From Lachnospiraceae bacterium (GTDB taxonomy: Bacteria > Bacillota_A > Clostridia > Lachnospirales > Lachnospiraceae), in the NCBI GenBank assembly GCA_017621115.1, contig JAGATU010000047.1, positions 1 to 11,041 of the forward strand: 11,041 nucleotides of DNA. Direction: 5' to 3'. A model generated the notes under the pieces. The model had not been told where the DNA came from. It searched no databases and was given only the letters and a program-made list of their open reading frames with translations. The first letter of the stretch is position 1. Each line of letters opens with the position of its first letter. Both the position numbers and the translations under genes were made by a program. Of this stretch, positions 1-6,313 are shown piece by piece.

Positions 1-627
1 CAGCCGGGAGCGATGTATGAAGGCGACTACAAAGAAAAGGCACGTTACATTGGTGAAATCATCGGGCAGCTTGATAGGGCATTGGAAAATGCGGATGTAC
101 TGGTAAATGATACCAATACTTACGAAAGCGTTGTAAATTGGGCAATTCCGCAGTTGGAAGGAAAAATGGATTTACCGAAAGAACTGTTGGATAACTATAA
201 GAATGATTTTTGGAAGGCATATCAGGCAATTCCACGTCAGGTTATTCACCGTGATCCGAGTCCGGGTAATATTATCCTTTCTGAAAAGGAATGGGGATTT
301 ATTGATTTTGAACTCAGTGAACGTAATGTGAGAATCTTTGATCCTTGCTATGCGGCAACAGCGATATTATCTGAGAGTTTTGCGGAAGGTGATGCGCAAA
401 AATTGATCAAGTGGGTGGATATTTATAAGAATATTATCTACGGATACGATGCTGTTGTGACACTTACAGATGAGGAAAAATGGGCTGTGCCGTATGTCGT
501 ATTATCCAATCAGTTACTTGCGACTGCCTGGTTTTCTGATAAAGAGAAGTTTAAGGAACTCTATGAAGTTAATAAAAAGATGACGGAATGGATTGCAGGA
601 CATTTTGAGGAACTGAAGATTGAGTAG
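1..627 (+). CDS. APH/choline-kinase-family phosphotransferase, 3' part (5' end outside window)
   Basis: The reading frame is open from base 1 to the TAG at 625-627, so this is the C-terminal lobe of a larger protein. About 208 residues are visible, while complete family members usually have 300-350. The catalytic loop HRDPSPGN is encoded at 247-270: His-Arg-Asp, with the Asp as catalytic base and the Asn as metal ligand. The metal-binding DFE follows at 304-312 in the context FIDFELSE, and then a DP motif, as in aminoglycoside/choline/homoserine kinase-like enzymes. These proteins transfer the ATP gamma-phosphate to a small hydroxyl compound in the cytoplasm. The substrate cannot be told from this part, and resistance should not be assumed. 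An internal ATG at 13 has no ribosome binding site and is not taken as the start. There is no clear terminator, and the next gene has its own promoter. Confidence 0.85.
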   Translation, partial: QPGAMYEGDYKEKARYIGEIIGQLDRALENADVLVNDTNTYESVVNWAIPQLEGKMDLPKELLDNYKNDFWKAYQAIPRQVIHRDPSPGNIILSEKEWGFIDFELSERNVRIFDPCYAATAILSESFAEGDAQKLIKWVDIYKNIIYGYDAVVTLTDEEKWAVPYVVLSNQLLATAWFSDKEKFKELYEVNKKMTEWIAGHFEELKIE

Positions 628-630
628 TGC

Positions 631-640
631 GTATTAATAC
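631..640. repeat. GTATTAATAC palindrome, copy 1
   Basis: This perfect 10-bp palindrome lies 3 bases after the phosphotransferase stop codon. The same decamer recurs at 2638-2647, so the two copies flank the oxidoreductase/isomerase gene pair. It has no loop, so it is a poor RNA hairpin and more likely a DNA site or a chance AT-rich match. Confidence 0.4.
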
Positions 641-672
641 AAGATGATTTTTTCTAAACAAGTTACCATCTG

Positions 673-681
673 TGTTATAAT
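673..681 (+). promoter_or_regulatory. Extended -10 promoter (TGTTATAAT) for the oxidoreductase/isomerase unit
   Basis: The perfect TATAAT at 676-681 is preceded by TG one base upstream (673-674), making an extended -10 element. The -35 region around 651-658 is weak (TTTCTA/TCTAAA), which is normal for extended -10 promoters. Transcription would begin near 688, just before the ribosome binding site, leaving a very short leader. This housekeeping sigma-A-type element separates the downstream pair from the phosphotransferase gene. Confidence 0.6.
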
Positions 682-701
682 GGCACCAGAGGTGAATGAA
701 T

Positions 702-1700
702 ATGGGAAATAAAAAAATCAGACTTGGAATGCTTGGGGCAGGACGTATTGTTGAGCGAGTAATGGCAGATATGCACCGCCTGGATAATGTTGAAATAACA
801 GCAATCGCGGCGCGTGATCTGTCGCGGGCGCAGGAAGCGGCAGACAGATACGGTATTCCGCATGCGTACGGAAGCTATTTGGAACTGGCGCAGAGTAATG
901 AGGTGGATTTGGTCTACATTGCTACCCCGCATCCCTTTCATGCAGAACAGTCCATTTTAATGATGAACCATGGTAAGCATGTGATTTGTGAAAAGCCAAT
1001 GGCGATTAATCATCACGAAGTGCAACAGATGATGGATTGTGCCAAGGAGAATAATGTGTTTTTGATGGAGGCCATGTGGACAAGATTTTTGCCATGCGTG
1101 CAGCAAGCAGTCCGGATGGTTAAAGATGGCGTAATCGGCGAAGTGAAGAATGTTTTTGGTGAGTTTAGTTGGCATGCACAGGAATACGACCCGGAAGACA
1201 GAGTATTCAAATTGGAACTGGCAGGCGGTGGTTTGCTGGATTTAGGAGTGTATCCGCTGATGCTGTGTATGCAGTTTTTAGGAAGTAATCCCGAAAAAGT
1301 ACAGAGCCTTTGCCGTAAGTCAAAGGAAGGCATCGATATGAATATGAGTGTACAGATGCAGTATTCAAGTGGTGCTGTGGCACAGTTTTTCTGTGGTATG
1401 GATGCCTGTGGCAATGAGTACATGCAGATTTTCGGAACAAAGGGATATATTTCTATGCCGGCATGCTGGCATCCGAAGGAATTTACACTTTGTCTTGATG
1501 GACAGAAAGAGCAGTTATTTACCTTTGAACATCAGGGAGATGAGGCATATCATTATGAATTTGACCATGCTGCAGAATGTATTTTGCAGGGAATGAAGGA
1601 ATCACCGGTGATGCCACTTGAAGAATCACTTGTAGCAGCCCGTATTTGTACGGATATTCGTTTTGAGCACGGAATTATTTACCCGGGTGATAAGGAATAG
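702..1700 (+). CDS. Gfo/Idh/MocA-family NAD(P)-dependent oxidoreductase (dihydrodiol-dehydrogenase-like)
   Basis: This is a soluble, probably cytoplasmic, dehydrogenase of 332 residues, the usual family length. The N-terminal Rossmann fold has the dinucleotide-binding GAGR at residues 12-15. The family-defining EKP is at 97-99, with Lys98 the usual catalytic lysine. MEAMW at 122-126 and a GGGLLDLGVYPL stretch near 175-186 (Asp180, Tyr184) point to the dihydrodiol dehydrogenase/1,5-anhydrofructose-reductase-like branch. It would oxidise or reduce a hydroxyl of a sugar, polyol or derivative with NAD(P); the substrate is unknown. The ATG at 702 is chosen over the one at 696 because AGAGGTG (688-694) sits 7 bases from 702 but touches 696. 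The isomerase gene follows after 17 bases, so the two are surely co-transcribed. Confidence 0.9.
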   Translation: MGNKKIRLGMLGAGRIVERVMADMHRLDNVEITAIAARDLSRAQEAADRYGIPHAYGSYLELAQSNEVDLVYIATPHPFHAEQSILMMNHGKHVICEKPMAINHHEVQQMMDCAKENNVFLMEAMWTRFLPCVQQAVRMVKDGVIGEVKNVFGEFSWHAQEYDPEDRVFKLELAGGGLLDLGVYPLMLCMQFLGSNPEKVQSLCRKSKEGIDMNMSVQMQYSSGAVAQFFCGMDACGNEYMQIFGTKGYISMPACWHPKEFTLCLDGQKEQLFTFEHQGDEAYHYEFDHAAECILQGMKESPVMPLEESLVAARICTDIRFEHGIIYPGDKE

Positions 1701-1717
1701 AAAGGCGGGTACACATT

Positions 1718-2533
1718 ATGAAATGGACAATGGGAATTACACAATGGTGTTTGCCCGGAAACCGTGACTATACCTTGCGCCTGGCAAAACAGCTTGGCTT
1801 TGATGCGGTTCAGCTAGAGTTTGGCAGTTATGAGAACGGGATGGCCTTATCTCACTGCAGGTTGCGGAAACTGTATATTGAAGAAAGCAAGGAATTGGGG
1901 ATCAAGTTACTTCCGCTTACGATTAACGCGCTTTGCAGATATGGCGTGGTTAATGGTTTTCATACAGAGGATGGAAAGATAGCGAAGGATACCATTCTGG
2001 CTTCTTTGGAGGCGGCTGCGGAAATGGGAATGGAAGGCGTGACGATTCCAAGTTTTGGAGCCGGTACCATTCAGAATGCGAGCGATTATGAGTATACGGT
2101 TGAGGCACTTCGTTTTGCTTGCGAACAAGCAGCACCATATGGTCTGACCGTGTATACGGAGAATGTATTGGATGCCCGCGGTATGACACAGCTTTTTAAT
2201 GATTGTGGTATGGAGCAATTGAGGCTTTTATTTGACAGCCAGAACTATTCCGTTTTCAGGCATGATTATGCGGTGGATGTGTTACAGACGCACTGGGACA
2301 GACTGGGTAACCACCTTCATGTAAAAGACGGCGGGGATATGGGAACAATGCTTCTTGGAACCGGCAGCAGTCCGTTTGCAGCAGTTATGGATGTGCTGCG
2401 GGAGCGTGGTTATGCAGGAACGATTGTACTTGAGAATAATTATGGCTCACTTCCGTTATGTGTACAGGCAGAGGATAGGTTTGAACTGGTGGAACAGGAT
2501 ATGAAAACGGTGCGCGAGCATATGAATAAATAG
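1718..2533 (+). CDS. Sugar phosphate isomerase/epimerase, xylose-isomerase-like TIM barrel
   Basis: This is a 271-residue protein of the AP-endonuclease-2/xylose-isomerase-like TIM-barrel superfamily (IolE, hydroxypyruvate isomerase, tagatose 3-epimerase type). Four metal-ligand positions stand in the expected order at strand ends: Glu149 in YTEN, Asp173 in FDSQN, His201 in HVKD and Glu239 in LENN. A divalent metal would support aldose-ketose isomerisation, epimerisation or dehydration. The start is the ATG at 1718, preceded by AAAGGCGG. Placed 17 bases after the Gfo/Idh/MocA gene, it probably acts on the same carbohydrate: oxidoreductase/TIM-barrel pairs are common in inositol-like and rare-sugar catabolism. 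No transporter or regulator is present in the unit. The family call is firm, the substrate unknown. Confidence 0.88.
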   Translation: MKWTMGITQWCLPGNRDYTLRLAKQLGFDAVQLEFGSYENGMALSHCRLRKLYIEESKELGIKLLPLTINALCRYGVVNGFHTEDGKIAKDTILASLEAAAEMGMEGVTIPSFGAGTIQNASDYEYTVEALRFACEQAAPYGLTVYTENVLDARGMTQLFNDCGMEQLRLLFDSQNYSVFRHDYAVDVLQTHWDRLGNHLHVKDGGDMGTMLLGTGSSPFAAVMDVLRERGYAGTIVLENNYGSLPLCVQAEDRFELVEQDMKTVREHMNK

Positions 2534-2542
2534 TTATGAAGG

Positions 2543-2575
2543 AAATGCGCTTGACGAAATGTCAAGCGTATTTTA
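2543..2575 (+). terminator. Intrinsic terminator after the isomerase gene
   Basis: The left arm AAATGCGCTTGAC (2543-2555) pairs with GTCAAGCGTATTT (2561-2573) around the loop GAAAT, giving 13 pairs including one G-U. A short T-rich tail (TTTTA, 2571-2575, overlapping the stem base) follows. It starts 10 bases after the stop codon and ends the two-gene unit. Confidence 0.75.
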
Positions 2576-2666
2576 CTATATCCTTATCTTTTGTAAGTTT
2601 GAAAATGAATTTCTGATTAAGTTTAATATATTCTTTGGTATTAATACCATCTGGCGAGTCGGCCAT
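2562..2666 (-). pseudogene. Possible 3' remnant of an eroded minus-strand gene (34 codons)
   Basis: On the minus strand an ATG at 2666 opens 34 codons ending in TGA at 2564-2562, with a protein-like composition (begins MADSPDGINTKEY, Lys/Ile rich). There is no ribosome binding site. An in-frame TAA lies seven codons upstream of that ATG. The neighbouring frame just upstream reads LPFVLKFLE and would join this one by a one-base shift at a run of five A bases (2668-2672). This resembles a decayed gene end rather than an active small gene. It overlaps the terminator, and chance cannot be excluded. Confidence 0.2.
2636..2649. repeat. TGGTATTAATACCA palindrome (contains decamer copy 2)
   Basis: This perfect 14-bp palindrome contains the same GTATTAATAC core as the site at 631-640. 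It lies in the gap between the isomerase terminator and the toxin-antitoxin promoter, inside the possible gene remnant. No function is assigned. Confidence 0.4.
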
Positions 2667-2709
2667 ATTTTTCAAGAAATTTTAGAACAAATGGCAATGG
2701 ATTTTACAA

Positions 2710-2738
2710 TTGACATTATGGAATATATGCCATAATAT
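2710..2738 (+). promoter_or_regulatory. Toxin-antitoxin promoter with embedded palindromic operator
   Basis: A perfect -35 TTGACA at 2710-2715 is followed after 17 bases by a -10-like TAATAT (2733-2738), 12 bases before the toxin start. Between and overlapping them is an inverted repeat, ATTATGG (2715-2721) against CCATAAT (2730-2736). Counting the centre, 10 of 11 base pairs are symmetrical over 22 bp (2715-2736). The only break is A2722 opposite G2729. The position is the classic one for autorepression by the antitoxin or toxin-antitoxin complex. Confidence 0.75.
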
Positions 2739-2750
2739 AAAGGGAGGAGT

Positions 2751-3116
2751 ATGTCAAAGTTTCAGGTAGAATTTTATGAGAATGTAAATGGAGAGAGACC
2801 TGTGGAAGATTTTATTAAAAGTCTTGATAAAAAGATGCGTGCGAAAGTATTAGGTATGATTAATATTTTACAGGAATATGGTAATGAATTAAGAGAACCA
2901 TATAGCAAACATTTGGATGCAGGAATTTTTGAATTACGTGTAAAGGTAGGAAGTGATATTTCGCGAGTGTTGTATTTCTTTTATTTCAACAGGAAAATAG
3001 TACTTACAAATGGATTTGTTAAGAAAACGAACAAAACACCGCGAGTAGAGTTACAACGTGCCAAACAGTATCGAGAGAATTATTTGAAGAGGTATAGTAA
3101 ATATGAGCAAATTTGA
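2751..3116 (+). CDS. RelE/HigB-superfamily toxin (phage Gp49-like)
   Basis: This 121-residue basic protein belongs to the phage-derived Gp49-like/HigB family of the RelE superfamily. It has an N-terminal FYE..NGERPVEDFIKSL segment, a helical region with YSKHLDAGIFELR (residues 51-63), the strand RVLYFFYF (72-79) and the C-terminal GFVKKTNKTP (88-97) followed by a Lys/Arg-rich tail. Family members are ribosome-dependent mRNA interferases that block translation unless bound by the antitoxin. Arg63, Arg72 and the Lys91-95 cluster are the likely RNA-contact residues (inference). The start is preceded by AAAGGGAGGAGT, a very strong site only about 2-4 bases away. Its 3' end overlaps the antitoxin gene by 14 bases. 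The toxin-first order is typical of higBA and unlike relBE. The length fits an intact toxin. Confidence 0.88.
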   Translation: MSKFQVEFYENVNGERPVEDFIKSLDKKMRAKVLGMINILQEYGNELREPYSKHLDAGIFELRVKVGSDISRVLYFFYFNRKIVLTNGFVKKTNKTPRVELQRAKQYRENYLKRYSKYEQI

Positions 3117-3393
3117 TGAGTTTTTAGAAGAGCAATTACAAGATGAAGAGTTGCGACAGGAATATGAAAATCTACAGCCGGAATTTGATGTAATTAAAGC
3201 GATGGTGGAGGCCAGAATTTCAAAGAATCTTACGCAACAACAATTAGCGGAGAGAACTGGAATCAATCAGGCTGATATCAGTAAGTTGGAAAATGGGACA
3301 AGAAATCCATCCATTAAGTTGCTGAAACGTTTGGCAGATGGGATGGATATGGCTCTTAAAATTGAATTTATTCCTAAAAAGCGATTACGATAA
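3103..3393 (+). CDS. HigA-type antitoxin with XRE helix-turn-helix
   Basis: This 96-residue protein has an acidic N-terminal half (residues 5-23, rich in Glu/Asp) and a Cro/C1-type helix-turn-helix at about 43-80. LTQQQLAERTG forms helix 2 and turn, and INQADISKLENG forms the recognition helix, ending in the family-typical RNPS. It should neutralise the upstream toxin and bind the palindrome at 2715-2736. The start at 3103 has AAGAGG at 3087-3092 (10-base spacing) and overlaps the toxin stop by 14 bases, so translation is probably coupled. The C-terminal IEFIPKKRLR after the HTH is common in this family. The pair looks complete and potentially active. Confidence 0.9.
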   Translation: MSKFDEFLEEQLQDEELRQEYENLQPEFDVIKAMVEARISKNLTQQQLAERTGINQADISKLENGTRNPSIKLLKRLADGMDMALKIEFIPKKRLR

Positions 3394-3426
3394 TTCTAAA
3401 AATTTTACACGATTAAGGACCCTACA

Positions 3427-4659
3427 ATGAGCAACATAAATTACACAGACGAAGAAATACAACAATTACATCGTGCCAGAATTGAACGCATGCGTATAGA
3501 AAAAAGACGGCAGGAAGAGCAGAGACAAAAGATGAAAAAGTTTCTTCCGATAGTTGGAAGCGGAATATGTCTTTTGATTCTGGCGGTGGTATTGATTGTC
3601 GCATTTGCATGTAAGAGCAACGACGAAGCGGCAAGGGTACAACCACAGCAGGTAAATATGGAGATGGAAGAATCAGTAGAAGATAATTCAGAAGATATGG
3701 AGCAGACGGCAAGGTCTGCCATCCCACAGCCCCTAACCGGAAAGGAATTTGATGGCACGGATAGTTTGGGGGATGTTATTATTGTGGCATCCACAGAGCC
3801 GGAATCTGAACCGGAACAGGAAGCCTTACCACCCATCCAATTCGCAGAAACAGACGATACCGCCTATATCTATGCAGAAGAGGTAATGAGTACCAATGCT
3901 ATACTTATCCGGGAAGATACGAATGAAATTGCCGCAGTAAAAGGTGCTTACGAGCGAATCAGTCCGGCATCGATGACAAAGGTGTTAACGGTACTCGTTG
4001 CGGCAGAGCATATCAGTGCAGATGAACTGGACAATCCTTTTACCATGACATTGGATATTACGGATTATGCATATGTTAACGACTGCAGTTCCGTGGGATT
4101 TTTGGAAAATGAAGTAGTTACCCTGCGTGATTTGTTTTACGGAACCGTACTTCCCTCAGGAGGGGATGCGGCAGTTGGTTTGGCGACGTATGTAGCAGGC
4201 TCCCATGAGGCATTTGTGGATATGATGAATGCTAAGCTGGAGGAGTTAGGCCTTTCAAAAACGGCACATTTTACCAATTGTGTAGGACTTTATGATGAGG
4301 ACCATTATTGCACGGTTTATGATATGGCGGTGATTATGAAAGCAGCAGTGCAAAATGAGATGTGCAGGGAGTTTTTGTCATTTCATACTTATACCACAAC
4401 AGCGACAGAGCAGCATCCCGAAGGAATTATGATTTCCAACTGGTTTTTGCGTAAGATTGAAGATAAGGATACCGGTGGAGAAGTAATTTGTGCCAAGACC
4501 GGTTATGTGACGGAGTCCGGCAGTTGTGCAGTCAGTTATGCGACATGTGCGGATGGGAATCCTTATATCTGTGTGACAACGGGTGCGCACAGTGGCTGGA
4601 GATGTATTTATGATCATGTAGAGATATATAACCGCTATGTACAGAAGCATAGTGAATAA
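3427..4659 (+). CDS. D-alanyl-D-alanine carboxypeptidase (S11 family), membrane-anchored
   Basis: The protein has 410 residues. A highly charged cytoplasmic N-terminus (1-38) is followed by one transmembrane segment (about 39-62), an acidic Gln/Glu-rich linker (63-140) and an extracellular penicillin-binding transpeptidase-like domain (about 145-405). The catalytic SxxK is SMTK (Ser182, Lys185) and the KTG is at 357-359. The usual SxN is SGG (244-246), so the third residue is Gly instead of Asn. The expected role is removing the terminal D-Ala from peptidoglycan stems, as DacA/DacF do. The N-terminal anchor is unusual: classical S11 enzymes have a cleaved signal and a C-terminal amphipathic anchor. 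The start has AAGGA at 3415-3419, 7 bases away. Only 33 bases separate it from the antitoxin stop, and I see no convincing promoter there. The rhomboid gene follows 30 bases later. Confidence 0.88.
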   Translation: MSNINYTDEEIQQLHRARIERMRIEKRRQEEQRQKMKKFLPIVGSGICLLILAVVLIVAFACKSNDEAARVQPQQVNMEMEESVEDNSEDMEQTARSAIPQPLTGKEFDGTDSLGDVIIVASTEPESEPEQEALPPIQFAETDDTAYIYAEEVMSTNAILIREDTNEIAAVKGAYERISPASMTKVLTVLVAAEHISADELDNPFTMTLDITDYAYVNDCSSVGFLENEVVTLRDLFYGTVLPSGGDAAVGLATYVAGSHEAFVDMMNAKLEELGLSKTAHFTNCVGLYDEDHYCTVYDMAVIMKAAVQNEMCREFLSFHTYTTTATEQHPEGIMISNWFLRKIEDKDTGGEVICAKTGYVTESGSCAVSYATCADGNPYICVTTGAHSGWRCIYDHVEIYNRYVQKHSE

Positions 4660-4689
4660 TTGATATATAGAAATTGAGAGGACATACCA

Positions 4690-5295
4690 ATGAAAAAACT
4701 TAAAATATCCTACAATGCACCGATAACCTTAACTTTCGTAATCATCTGCTTTATAGCAACCATTCTGGGAGTTCTTACCAGAGATGCGGTTACCAGAGTG
4801 TTGTTTTTGACTTACCGCGACAGTTTGGCTAATCCTATGACGTATGTGCGCTTCTTTACGCATATATTTGGGCATGGCGGATGGAGTCATTTTATCGGAA
4901 ATGCATCTTATCTTTTACTTCTCGGTCCGTTATTAGAGGAAAAATACGGTGCCAAAGGAATTCTAATGGTAATGGCAATTACATCAGTGGTAACGGCGTT
5001 GATTAATTTTCTGATTTTCCCGAATACGGGACTTTGCGGGGCAAGCGGTGTAGTATTTGCTTTTATTTTACTGGCTTCTTTTACCGGTTTTAAGGAAGGA
5101 GAATTGCCACTTACATTTATTCTGGTAGCGGCTATTTTCCTTGGACAACAGATTGTGGAAGGCGTTACTTTGCGGGATGATATTTCCAACATGGCACATA
5201 TTGCCGGAGGTATTATCGGTGCTGCATTCGGTTATTTTTTCAATAAGGGAAAAGAACCGGATACGGAAGATGATTTGGAACGGAAGAGTTTGTAA
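4690..5295 (+). CDS. Rhomboid-family intramembrane serine protease
   Basis: This 201-residue polytopic membrane protein has about six transmembrane segments and matches the compact bacterial rhomboid core. The signature residues are present: the HxxxN oxyanion motif in WSHFIGN (His67, Asn71), the nucleophile Ser119 in GASG, and the partner His170 in NMAHIAGG. The loop between helices 1 and 2 carries the rhomboid-typical PMTYVRFFTHIFGHGG. It cleaves transmembrane helices of other proteins inside the lipid bilayer; the substrate is unknown. The charged C-terminus (about 186-201) is cytoplasmic. GAGAGGA (4676-4682) stands 7 bases before the ATG. The 30-base gap to the carboxypeptidase gene indicates co-transcription, and that single-pass enzyme is an attractive candidate substrate, by position only. 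Confidence 0.9.
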   Translation: MKKLKISYNAPITLTFVIICFIATILGVLTRDAVTRVLFLTYRDSLANPMTYVRFFTHIFGHGGWSHFIGNASYLLLLGPLLEEKYGAKGILMVMAITSVVTALINFLIFPNTGLCGASGVVFAFILLASFTGFKEGELPLTFILVAAIFLGQQIVEGVTLRDDISNMAHIAGGIIGAAFGYFFNKGKEPDTEDDLERKSL

Positions 5296-5322
5296 AAATA
5301 CAAGTATATAAAACGAGATACC

Positions 5323-5331
5323 TGTGATAAT
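5323..5331 (+). promoter_or_regulatory. Candidate extended -10 promoter (TGTGATAAT) for the oxidase/isomerase/YczE unit
   Basis: In the 95-base gap before the oxidase-like gene, GATAAT (5326-5331) is preceded by TG at 5323-5324, an extended -10 arrangement. No good -35 is found at 17 bases (AGTATA). A small TTGTA/TACAA inverted repeat overlaps the rhomboid stop (5290-5303) but lacks a T-run, so read-through from upstream is also possible. Confidence 0.35.
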
Positions 5332-5390
5332 CTTAAATTAGGGTTATACATAGGGGTATGCAACAGGAAAACTAGATTAGGAGAACAGAC

Positions 5391-6302
5391 ATGAGCGATA
5401 ACAATATTAGACCGGTAAATCCGGCTTCATCCAAAGAGATTACAAGAGCCTATTTTGACAGTTTATTATTGGAAATGAGATTGATGGACAGCGGAGTGCC
5501 GAATACGGAGTTTGAACTGTATGGCAAAAAGTTTGCAACTCCGATTATGACAGCGGCGCTTTCCCATCTGGGAACATTCAATCCGGATTTACCAAACGGA
5601 ATGGTAATGTACGGACAGGCGGCATCCATGACGGATGCGGTTCATTGGATCGGAATGGGAAGTGACGAGGAGTTTGAAGCAGTTATTAGGACCGGTGCAC
5701 CAACCATTCGTATTATTAAGCCGTATGCGGACGAAGAGAAGATATTTTCCATGATCCGTTGCGCTGAGAAAAACGGTGCGCTGGCAGTTGGTATGGATAT
5801 TGACCATATGTTTGACTTAAAGGGTGAGAAAGATATTTGTATGGGCGAGGAAATGGAAGTGAAATCGTCCGCAGATTTAAAGAGATACATAGATTCTACA
5901 GAGTTACCGTTTATTATCAAAGGTGTTTTAAGCGTGCAGGATGCCCTTAAATGCGCTGAAATCGGCGCAAAAGGTATTGTGGTATCCCATCATGGCGGAA
6001 GACTGAATTACGCCGTTCCTCCGTTGTATGTATTGCCTGATATTGTGAAGGCAGTTGGCGATAAGATGCCGGTATTTGTGGATTGCGGTATCTGCAGTGG
6101 TATGGACGCTTATAAGGCACTTGCGCTTGGTGCAACGGCAGTCAGTGTCGGTAATCATTTGATTCCGGTTCTCAAAAAAGGTGGTGCGCAGGCGGTTGCG
6201 GACCGAATCGATGCCATGACGGAAGAATTAAAGGGTGCAATGGCTTATACGGGCGTAAAGAATATGAAAGAGTTTGACCCGACAGTGATTCACAGATTGT
6301 AA
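5391..6302 (+). CDS. Divergent alpha-hydroxy-acid oxidase/dehydrogenase family protein (FMN type)
   Basis: This is a 303-residue TIM-barrel protein of the FMN-dependent alpha-hydroxy-acid oxidase family (lactate/glycolate oxidase type), shorter than the usual 350-400. The second half carries the family signature: Lys177 in FIIKGV, SHHGGR at 199-204 with catalytic His201 and substrate-carboxylate Arg204, then VFVDCGICSGMDAYKALALGA at about 228-248. Aligned by eye with plant glycolate oxidase, Arg289 and Arg309, which bind the FMN phosphate, appear as Cys235 and Asn255, and Tyr129 as Lys110. It may oxidise a 2-hydroxy acid, but cofactor use may be altered. AGGAG at 5379-5383 lies 7 bases before the ATG. 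The next gene starts 11 bases after the stop, so it is first of a three-gene operon. Family membership is solid, activity uncertain. Confidence 0.82.
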   Translation: MSDNNIRPVNPASSKEITRAYFDSLLLEMRLMDSGVPNTEFELYGKKFATPIMTAALSHLGTFNPDLPNGMVMYGQAASMTDAVHWIGMGSDEEFEAVIRTGAPTIRIIKPYADEEKIFSMIRCAEKNGALAVGMDIDHMFDLKGEKDICMGEEMEVKSSADLKRYIDSTELPFIIKGVLSVQDALKCAEIGAKGIVVSHHGGRLNYAVPPLYVLPDIVKAVGDKMPVFVDCGICSGMDAYKALALGATAVSVGNHLIPVLKKGGAQAVADRIDAMTEELKGAMAYTGVKNMKEFDPTVIHRL

Positions 6303-6313
6303 GGAGAGTAATT

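Noticed and set aside
1..627. An aminoglycoside resistance gene
   Set aside because: The kinase-fold motifs are shared by choline, homoserine and other small-molecule kinases. The visible part gives no evidence for antibiotics.
1013..1423. 136-codon minus-strand frame within the Gfo/Idh/MocA gene
   Set aside because: It has low-complexity, Cys/Ser-rich composition, no start signals, and is fully covered by a well-supported gene on the other strand.
5290..5303. Terminator after the rhomboid gene
   Set aside because: The TTGTA/TACAA stem has only 5 AT-rich pairs and no following T-run.
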